A DNA stretch of 30,609 bases from an uncultured Collinsella sp. (GTDB lineage: Bacteria; Actinomycetota; Coriobacteriia; Coriobacteriales; Coriobacteriaceae): NCBI GenBank assembly GCA_958346935.1, contig CATVTM010000018.1, positions 1 to 30,609 on the forward strand, given 5' to 3'. Of the stretch, positions 25,163 to 30,609 are shown piece after piece. Under the pieces are notes generated by a model. It worked only from the letters and a program-made list of their open reading frames with translations. It was not told the DNA's origin and ran no database searches. Position 1 is the stretch's first letter. Every line of letters begins with the position of its first letter. The position numbers and the translations under genes are program-made.

Positions 25163-25195
25163 GGCCGTCTGGGATACCGGACGGCCTCTTTCTTG
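25163..25195 (+). terminator. Intrinsic terminator between the two flavoprotein genes
   Basis: GGCCGTCTGG (25163-25172) pairs with CCGGACGGCC (25177-25186), with one G-U pair, around the tetraloop GATA. TCTTTCTTG follows. It ends the mrp-flavoprotein transcript 18 bases before the next gene's ATG, so it could also act as a leader attenuator. Confidence 0.75.
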
Positions 25196-25212
25196 CCCCT
25201 AAGGAGACCTCG

Positions 25213-26853
25213 ATGATTGAAATCACCCAAGTCAACGCGTCGCTCGATGAAGCCGGCGATGAAAATGCCTGTCTCATTGTTGGCAAGCGAGTCGCCAAGC
25301 GCGTCCTACGTTGCAAGGACTCCGAGATCAAGTCCATCGAGCTCCACCGCAAGTCAATCGACGCTCGCAAAAAACGAGACGTCCATTTTATCCTGAGCTT
25401 TCGTGTTGAGCTGACTAGTCCCCACCTCGAGCGAGAAGCGGTCGACAGCGTTGCCGAGCGTGACCGCTCGCGCGTACGCGCGATAGAAGACGATGAGCCT
25501 TCATTCCCCTCCCCCGCCTCCGACGCACCTCAAGAACGCCCTGTCGTTGTCGGCGCCGGATGCGCCGGCCTTTTCGCTGCGCTTACGCTCGCCGAAGCAG
25601 GTCTTAAGCCCTTACTCATCGAGCGCGGCGACCCGGCATTTCGCCGCTCGCGGGCGATCGACCTCTTTCTAAAGGAGCGCATCCTCGACCCCGAGAGCAA
25701 TATCCAGTTTGGCCTGGGCGGCGCGGGGACTTTCTCGGACGGCAAGCTCAATACGGGAACCAAAAATCCCGCCCATCGCCTTATCCTCGAAACCTTCGTC
25801 GAGGCGGGTGCGCCCCGCGATATTCTGTGGGATGCCAAGCCGCACATTGGCTCCGACATCCTTCCCACGGTTGTCACCGCTATATCCCAGCGCATCGAGC
25901 AGCTCGGAGGTGTCGTCCGTTATCGAACGAAGCTCGTCGACATTCACATCGACGCGTCTGGCGCCATCACCGGTATTGATGTCCAATCGTCCCAAGACGC
26001 CGCTTACGAGCCAATCGAGACAAAGCACCTCATCCTCGCCTGCGGGCATTCTGCTCGCGATATTTTTAAGCTCCTTAAGGACCACAACGTGGCCCTCGCA
26101 CAAAAGACCTTTGCCATGGGCGTTCGCATCGAGCATCCGCAGCGCGACATCGACCGAGCCCAATATGGAGCCTCGGCGGGACATCCTGCCCTCGGAGCAG
26201 CCCCCTACAAACTTGTTGCCCATCTTTCCAACGGCCGCAGCGTGTTCTCGTTTTGTATGTGCCCCGGCGGACAGGTTGTTGCCGCCTCTTCAGAACCGTG
26301 CCATCTGTGCGTCAACGGGGCCAGTCTCAATGCCCGCGACGGACGCAACGCAAATGCCGCCCTGCTCGTTAACGTCACGCCAGAGGACCTTCCCAACGAT
26401 GACCCGCTCGCCGGCATCGAGCTCCAGCGCGCCTGCGAGGCGGCCGCCTATCGCCTGGGCGGTTCCAACTGGAACGCACCGGCACAGCTCGTCGGAGATT
26501 TCCTCGTAGGACGTGCCAGCAAGGCGCCCGGAAAGGTAAAGCCCACCTATCCGCTCGGTGTGACCTGGACGGCAATTGACGAAGCCCTGCCGCAGCATAT
26601 CGTCGAGTCGCTCCGCCTGGGACTTCCCCTACTCGGAAAAAAGCTACGCGGCTACGACCGCCCCGACGCCGTTCTTACCGGCGTGGAGACTCGTTCGAGC
26701 TCACCGGTCACTGTCACCCGAGACCGAACGTGCCATGCCGTGTCGACCCCAGGCCTCTACCCTTGTGGTGAGGGAGCTGGATATGCCGGCGGCATCATGA
26801 GCGCGGCCACCGACGGCATCCGTTGTGCCGAAGCCCTGATCGCAGACCTCTAA
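25213..26853 (+). CDS. FAD-dependent dehydrogenase-like protein (COG2509 type)
   Basis: The 546-residue protein has a ferredoxin-like N-terminal region of about 100 residues, then a Rossmann FAD motif VVVGAGCAGL (111-120) and the strongly conserved FGLGGAGTFSDGKLNTG (167-182 or so). The C-terminal GEGAGYAGGIMSAATDGIRCAEAL completes the FAD site. This is the profile of the widespread but uncharacterised COG2509 oxidoreductases; I know of no proven substrate. The ATG at 25213 has AAGGAG 6 bases upstream. It converges with uvrB at a shared hairpin. Confidence 0.86.
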   Translation: MIEITQVNASLDEAGDENACLIVGKRVAKRVLRCKDSEIKSIELHRKSIDARKKRDVHFILSFRVELTSPHLEREAVDSVAERDRSRVRAIEDDEPSFPSPASDAPQERPVVVGAGCAGLFAALTLAEAGLKPLLIERGDPAFRRSRAIDLFLKERILDPESNIQFGLGGAGTFSDGKLNTGTKNPAHRLILETFVEAGAPRDILWDAKPHIGSDILPTVVTAISQRIEQLGGVVRYRTKLVDIHIDASGAITGIDVQSSQDAAYEPIETKHLILACGHSARDIFKLLKDHNVALAQKTFAMGVRIEHPQRDIDRAQYGASAGHPALGAAPYKLVAHLSNGRSVFSFCMCPGGQVVAASSEPCHLCVNGASLNARDGRNANAALLVNVTPEDLPNDDPLAGIELQRACEAAAYRLGGSNWNAPAQLVGDFLVGRASKAPGKVKPTYPLGVTWTAIDEALPQHIVESLRLGLPLLGKKLRGYDRPDAVLTGVETRSSSPVTVTRDRTCHAVSTPGLYPCGEGAGYAGGIMSAATDGIRCAEALIADL

Positions 26854-26880
26854 CGCACGAATTCCAGCGCGCAAAAGACG

Positions 26881-26914
26881 CATGCCCCGAGCTCCGCAGG
26901 GAACTCGGGGCATG
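26881..26914. terminator. Bidirectional terminator between the flavoprotein gene and uvrB
   Basis: CATGCCCCGAG (26881-26891) and CTCGGGGCATG (26904-26914) form a perfect 11-base stem with a 12-base loop. On the plus strand TTCGCTATTTCTT follows; on the minus strand CGTCTTTTG. It serves both convergent genes and starts 4 bases past the uvrB stop. Confidence 0.8.
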
Positions 26915-26918
26915 TTCG

Positions 26919-29159
26919 CTATTTCTTAAACCGTGCACCTTGGCGTTTTCTGCCCGATGCGAACGTGGAACCCTTGCGGGCCTGCGAACGTAAGCGCTCA
27001 ATCGTCTCGTCCTCAGACGCACCCTCGAGCATCGCCCGAATCTGAACGACGGCATCGCGCAGGCGCGCCGCCTCCTCAAAGTCCATGGCGGCAGAAGCGT
27101 TACGCATATCCTCTTCCATGGTTTCGACGATCCGCACAAGCTCGTCATGCGGCAGTTCTTCCAACTGCTCCGCAAGTGTCTGCTCGGGCGCCACCGTTTC
27201 CGGCACGCCACCCTCGCCCGACTCATCGGGCGTATAGAATGCGCCATGGCCAAGAGAGTCGCCCTTCGAGCGCCCCTTGGAACCCACGGTTTTTTCGGCC
27301 TCGGCAATAAAACTTGAGATGTCGTTGATGGCCTTGCGCACCGTCTTGGGCACAATGCCATGCTCTTCGTTATATGCCATCTGAATCTCGCGACGGCGCT
27401 GCGTCTCCTCGATGGCCTCTTTCATCGAATCGGTCACAACGTCCGCATACATGATGACTTCGCCATCGGCGTTACGGGCCGCGCGGCCAATCGTCTGAAT
27501 CAGCGAACGGCGGTTGCGCAAGAAGCCTTCCTTATCGGCATCGAGAATTGCCACCAGTGAGACCTCGGGAAGGTCTAGGCCCTCGCGAAGCAGGTTGATG
27601 CCAACGAGAACATCGATCTTGCCCTCGCGCAGCGTTCGCAGGATCTCGACACGGTCCATCGTCGCTGTATCGGAGTGCATGTAATTGACCTTAATGCCGG
27701 CATCAAGCAGATGGTCGGTCAGGTCCTCGGCCATGCGCTTGGTGAGCGTGGTCACCAGCACGCGCTCCTTGCGGGCAACGCGCTCGCGAATCTCGTCCTC
27801 AAGATCGTCAATCTGCCCACGAACCGGACGCACATCGATCTTGGGGTCGAGCAGACCGGTCGGACGAATAATCTGCTCCACGTCGTTTTGGCTCACCCGC
27901 AGCTCGTAGTCGCCCGGCGTGGCCGAAACATAGATAAACTGGGGTATCCTTGCCTCAAACTCATCGAAACGAAGCGGGCGATTATCGAGTGCCGAGGGCA
28001 GGCGAAAACCGTGTTCCACCAGCGTTACCTTACGCGAGCGGTCGCCTTCATGCATGCCGCGGATCTGCGGCACCGTCACATGGCTCTCGTCGATGATACA
28101 GAGCATGTCCTTAGGAAAGTAATCGATCAGGGTAAACGGCGGCTCACCCGGCTTGCGACCGTCCAGATGACGCGAGTAGTTCTCGATGCCGTTGCAAAAG
28201 CCCATCGTCTCGAGCATCTCAAGATCATAATCGGTGCGCTGCTGCAGACGCTGCGCCTCGAGCAACTTGTCGGTCGCCTTGAGCTCCGCCACGCGCTTCT
28301 CGCACTCTTCGCTGATCGATTTCAGAGCTGCCTTGACCTTCGGCTTCTCGGTCACGTAGTGCGATGCCGGCCATACGGGGATGGCCTCGTACTCACGAAG
28401 CATCTCTCCGGTGACCTCATCGATCTCGGCAATCAGCTCGACCTCGTCGCCAAAGAACTCAAACCGCAACGGATGCTCGGCATAAGGCGGATACACGTCG
28501 ACAACATCGCCGCGCACGCGGAACGTGCCGCGTGCCAGATCATAGTCATTGCGATCATATTGAATGTCGATAAGTGCATGGATAAAGTCATCGCGCTCGA
28601 GCGGCACCTTCTTGTCGACGTTCGGAGCCAGGCCCGCATAGTCCTCAGGAGAGCCAATGCCATAGATACACGAGACCGATGCGACAACGATCACATCGCG
28701 TCGAGAGAGCAGTGACGCGGTCGCCTGATGGCGCAGCATCTCGACCTCTTCGTTAATCGAGGAGTCTTTCTCGATATATGTATCGCTTTGCGGCACATAC
28801 GCCTCGGGCTGATAGTAGTCGTAGTACGAGACAAAGTAGACCACAGCGTTGTTGGGAAAGAACTCTTTGAGCTCGCTCGCAAGCTGAGCGGCGAGCGTTT
28901 TATTGGGAGCCATGACCAGCGTCGGCTTCCCCAGGGCCTCAATAGTCTTAGCCATCGTGAAGGTCTTGCCCGAACCAGTCACGCCCAGTAAAACCTGATA
29001 GCGATCTCCGTCCCTCACACCCTGCACAAGCGACTCAATGGCCTTAGGCTGAGAACCTGCAGGCTCATAAGGAGATACAACCTTAAATGGCACCTCAGAG
29101 CCCTCAACGCCAAAACGTTTGAGCTCTCCTCCAACACGCTCAACTTCAAATTCCGCCAT
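26919..29159 (-). CDS. uvrB: UvrABC excinuclease subunit B
   Basis: UvrB is the helicase-like damage-verification subunit. The 746-residue protein has Walker A TGSGKT (61-66), the beta-hairpin that inserts into DNA (YYDYYQPEAYVP, 112-123), the later helicase motifs (DESHVTVPQ, GINLLREGLD, QTIGRAARN) and the C-terminal UVR motif (about 680-706) that binds UvrC. It is longer than the common 660-700 residues because of about 20 extra residues at the start and a Gly/Ser/Glu-rich insert before the UVR motif. The ATG (29157-29159) has AGGAG 5 bases upstream. A TATACT box at 29185-29190 may be its promoter; it also follows the coaE group on the same strand. Confidence 0.97.
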   Translation of the reverse strand: MAEFEVERVGGELKRFGVEGSEVPFKVVSPYEPAGSQPKAIESLVQGVRDGDRYQVLLGVTGSGKTFTMAKTIEALGKPTLVMAPNKTLAAQLASELKEFFPNNAVVYFVSYYDYYQPEAYVPQSDTYIEKDSSINEEVEMLRHQATASLLSRRDVIVVASVSCIYGIGSPEDYAGLAPNVDKKVPLERDDFIHALIDIQYDRNDYDLARGTFRVRGDVVDVYPPYAEHPLRFEFFGDEVELIAEIDEVTGEMLREYEAIPVWPASHYVTEKPKVKAALKSISEECEKRVAELKATDKLLEAQRLQQRTDYDLEMLETMGFCNGIENYSRHLDGRKPGEPPFTLIDYFPKDMLCIIDESHVTVPQIRGMHEGDRSRKVTLVEHGFRLPSALDNRPLRFDEFEARIPQFIYVSATPGDYELRVSQNDVEQIIRPTGLLDPKIDVRPVRGQIDDLEDEIRERVARKERVLVTTLTKRMAEDLTDHLLDAGIKVNYMHSDTATMDRVEILRTLREGKIDVLVGINLLREGLDLPEVSLVAILDADKEGFLRNRRSLIQTIGRAARNADGEVIMYADVVTDSMKEAIEETQRRREIQMAYNEEHGIVPKTVRKAINDISSFIAEAEKTVGSKGRSKGDSLGHGAFYTPDESGEGGVPETVAPEQTLAEQLEELPHDELVRIVETMEEDMRNASAAMDFEEAARLRDAVVQIRAMLEGASEDETIERLRSQARKGSTFASGRKRQGARFKK

Positions 29160-29184
29160 GGATACTCCTAACTCATATATCTGC

Positions 29185-29190
29185 AGTATA
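29185..29190 (-). promoter_or_regulatory. Possible -10 box of uvrB
   Basis: TATACT on the minus strand, about 26 bases before the uvrB ATG, in the 51-base gap after the transglycosylase gene. No clear -35 box accompanies it. Confidence 0.35.
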
Positions 29191-29210
29191 CGCAGGCGGC
29201 AGGCATAGTC

Positions 29211-29792
29211 CTATACGAACCGATCGGGATAGAGGGTCTTGTAGCGAACCCAGGCATTATTGACACGAATCAGATACGCCTGCGTCTCGGGAAAGGTGAT
29301 TGCATTATGAAGCGACGTGTTCTGCTGCGCCCATCCGTCGACATTGCCCATACCGGCGTTATAGGCGGCAATGGCACTATCCGTCGACCCGTTGAAATAG
29401 GTCAGAAGATACGAGAGGTATGCGCAGCCAAACTCGATGTTCGTAGCGGGATCGTTAAGGTTGTCGGCTGAATACTCGCTACCATCGACAAGACCTTTGG
29501 CAATCATATCCTGGGCAGTCACGGGCATCAGCTGCATCAATCCCTGAGCACCCTGATTCGATTCGGCCTTGGGATCCCAATTCGATTCCGACTTAATGAC
29601 AGCGCACACCAGATACGGATCCAGATTATGCGAAATACTGGATTGCTTTACATATGCCTCGTAGTCAATCGGATACAGCGGCTTAAAGAAAGCGGCAGGA
29701 GCACACGAGTAAACGAATGAGATAAGGCCGAAGGCAAAAACGGCAGCCAGCGGTATAAGGCGATACCACGCAAAGAAACGTGTCTTAGGCAT
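29211..29792 (-). CDS. Small membrane-anchored lytic transglycosylase (SLT domain)
   Basis: The 193-residue protein has a single N-terminal membrane segment (about 12-30) and an extracellular SLT/lysozyme-like domain. The catalytic glutamate is in AVIKSESNW (E69), followed by the family GAQGLMQLMP (81-90) and AAYNAGMGNV. Such enzymes cleave peptidoglycan glycan strands. I chose the second of two ATGs (29790-29792), because AGGAGG lies 6 bases before it but touches the first. It overlaps the coaE stop by 8 bases, so the two are coupled; a coaE-transglycosylase pair also occurs in other Gram-positives, from memory. Confidence 0.9.
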   Translation of the reverse strand: MPKTRFFAWYRLIPLAAVFAFGLISFVYSCAPAAFFKPLYPIDYEAYVKQSSISHNLDPYLVCAVIKSESNWDPKAESNQGAQGLMQLMPVTAQDMIAKGLVDGSEYSADNLNDPATNIEFGCAYLSYLLTYFNGSTDSAIAAYNAGMGNVDGWAQQNTSLHNAITFPETQAYLIRVNNAWVRYKTLYPDRFV

Positions 29793-30426
29793 CGGCATCC
29801 TCCTTATTCGCAGTGTCTATAAACCCATGGCATGCAAGCCATGAGTCAAGCTGCTCAAAGAGCGAATTATCGCCTGCGGTATTATCAATCACCGTTGTAG
29901 CGAGATTGCACAGCGCAGACTCATCGGGCTGGCAAGCAGAACGGGCATCGAAATCAGATGGCTCCATGCCACGCTGAATAGCACGCTCGCGACGAACTGC
30001 TAAAGGGGCGCTGATGACCAGAATTTCATCAGCCAAGCCAAATGCATCCTCAAAACCAGTCGGGGCAGAAACCTCGACAACCGCAAAGGGATAACGGGGG
30101 GACGAAACCGTGCAGCAAACCGGATCAAGGATCCTCAGTGACAGCTGCTCAATGAGAACGGGGTGCACAATGCTATTGAGCCTCGCGACCGCATCAGGAG
30201 AAACAAAAGCTCGAGAAGCGAGGATGTTACGGCGAACGCCACCCTCCTCGTCCAAAATATCCCAGCCAAATTCTTCCGCGAGGGCATTGACGATATCGGA
30301 GCCTGGCACATACAGCGATTTGGCAAGCTCGTCCAGATCGATAAGCATGGCGCCATGAGATTCGAGATAGCGGCAGGCAGTCGACTTACCCGAAGCAATA
30401 TTGCCCAAGACAAAAACGGTAAACAT
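29785..30426 (-). CDS. coaE: Dephospho-CoA kinase
   Basis: CoaE phosphorylates dephospho-CoA in the last step of coenzyme A synthesis. The 213-residue protein has the P-loop GNIASGKST (8-16), the conserved DLDELAK (30-36), the lid-adjacent RRNILASRAF and the VEVSAPTGFEDAF region where most homologues have DxPLLFE, here somewhat divergent. The ATG at 30424-30426 follows GGGAGG at 5 bases; an in-frame start 43 codons upstream adds an unrelated hydrophobic stretch. It lies behind a strong terminator for the preceding gene, so it probably has its own promoter. Confidence 0.92.
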   Translation of the reverse strand: MFTVFVLGNIASGKSTACRYLESHGAMLIDLDELAKSLYVPGSDIVNALAEEFGWDILDEEGGVRRNILASRAFVSPDAVARLNSIVHPVLIEQLSLRILDPVCCTVSSPRYPFAVVEVSAPTGFEDAFGLADEILVISAPLAVRRERAIQRGMEPSDFDARSACQPDESALCNLATTVIDNTAGDNSLFEQLDSWLACHGFIDTANKEDADA

Positions 30427-30454
30427 CAAGTCCTCCCTAACGCCAATGGGAGTT

Positions 30455-30485
30455 ATTATCGCGCAAATACAAAAGAAGGACTCAA
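30455..30485 (-). promoter_or_regulatory. Possible coaE promoter
   Basis: GATAAT (30455-30460) lies 19 bases from TTGAGT (30480-30485) on the minus strand. The spacing is long, but the region is AT-rich and sits between the terminator and coaE. Confidence 0.4.
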
Positions 30486-30553
30486 AATACAGCCAAACAG
30501 TAAGACAAGCTAAAAGAAGGCGAGTTCTTGTATTACAGCTCTCTATAAAACGC

Positions 30554-30584
30554 AAAAAAAGGGGGAGGCCGCGAGGCCTCCCCC
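30554..30584 (-). terminator. Strong intrinsic terminator of a gene beyond the right edge
   Basis: GGGGGAGGCC (30561-30570) and GGCCTCCCCC (30575-30584) form a perfect 10-base stem with a tetraloop. On the minus strand seven T's follow. The gene it ends lies almost wholly outside the window; the last 25 bases are too few to identify it. Confidence 0.92.
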
Positions 30585-30609
30585 TTCTTCAATCTCGATG
30601 ACGGCTCGG

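Noticed and set aside
30585..30609. End of an upstream protein-coding gene at the right edge, with a possible TGA at 30589-30591
   Set aside because: Only 25 bases are visible. The terminator implies a gene upstream, but neither its frame nor its product can be told.
1..30609. CRISPR arrays, tRNA or rRNA genes, transposases, phage or defence genes
   Set aside because: I looked for regularly spaced repeats, clover-leaf features, DDE transposase and known defence motifs and saw none.

Overview
The window is a G+C-rich bacterial chromosome segment of about 30.6 kb. It is almost fully coding, with short intergenic gaps and good AGGAG-type ribosome binding sites. Gene content and order (rapZ-whiA-gap, uvrA/uvrB/uvrC close together, a dipeptide-type transporter with a permease-ATPase fusion, an LTA-synthase-like protein, a Tat-like lipoprotein signal) suggest an actinobacterium, most likely a gut Coriobacteriia such as Collinsella. 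That identification is inference from gene families, not from a search. I see no rRNA, tRNA, CRISPR array, insertion sequence or prophage.

Left part (1-2547), minus strand: the start of gap (runs off the left edge), whiA and rapZ. Middle (2667-13026), minus strand: one long nine-gene cassette. In order of transcription it encodes a lipoprotein solute-binding protein, an OppB-type permease, a fused OppC-OppD permease-ATPase, an OppF-type ATPase, an intact CE7-type acetylesterase, a second esterase-fold protein that has lost its catalytic serine, an N-acetylneuraminate-lyase-like aldolase, a ROK sugar kinase and NanE. Together these look like uptake, de-O-acetylation and breakdown of sialic acid to GlcNAc-6-phosphate. 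The cassette sits between uvrC and rapZ, two genes that are commonly neighbours. Strong hairpins lie at most of its junctions, including a 109-base near-palindrome that contains the lyase stop codon. A 365-base control region with several inverted repeats precedes it.

Right of the cassette (13392-20537), minus strand: uvrC, murJ and ybaK packed tightly, then uvrA behind its own terminator. A plus-strand block follows (20731-26853): an LTA-synthase-like membrane phosphotransferase, an Mrp/ApbC-type Fe-S carrier ATPase, and two flavoproteins of different families. It meets uvrB (minus) at a shared bidirectional hairpin terminator. At the right edge coaE and a small lytic transglycosylase overlap and lie upstream of uvrB. 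A textbook terminator at 30554-30584 closes a gene that lies outside the window.

Most of the window is ordinary housekeeping. The part worth a second look is the sialic acid cassette: its insertion point, its serial hairpins, its dead esterase paralogue, its control region, and its position directly upstream of rapZ, whose E. coli homologue senses glucosamine-6-phosphate, a product further down the same pathway.
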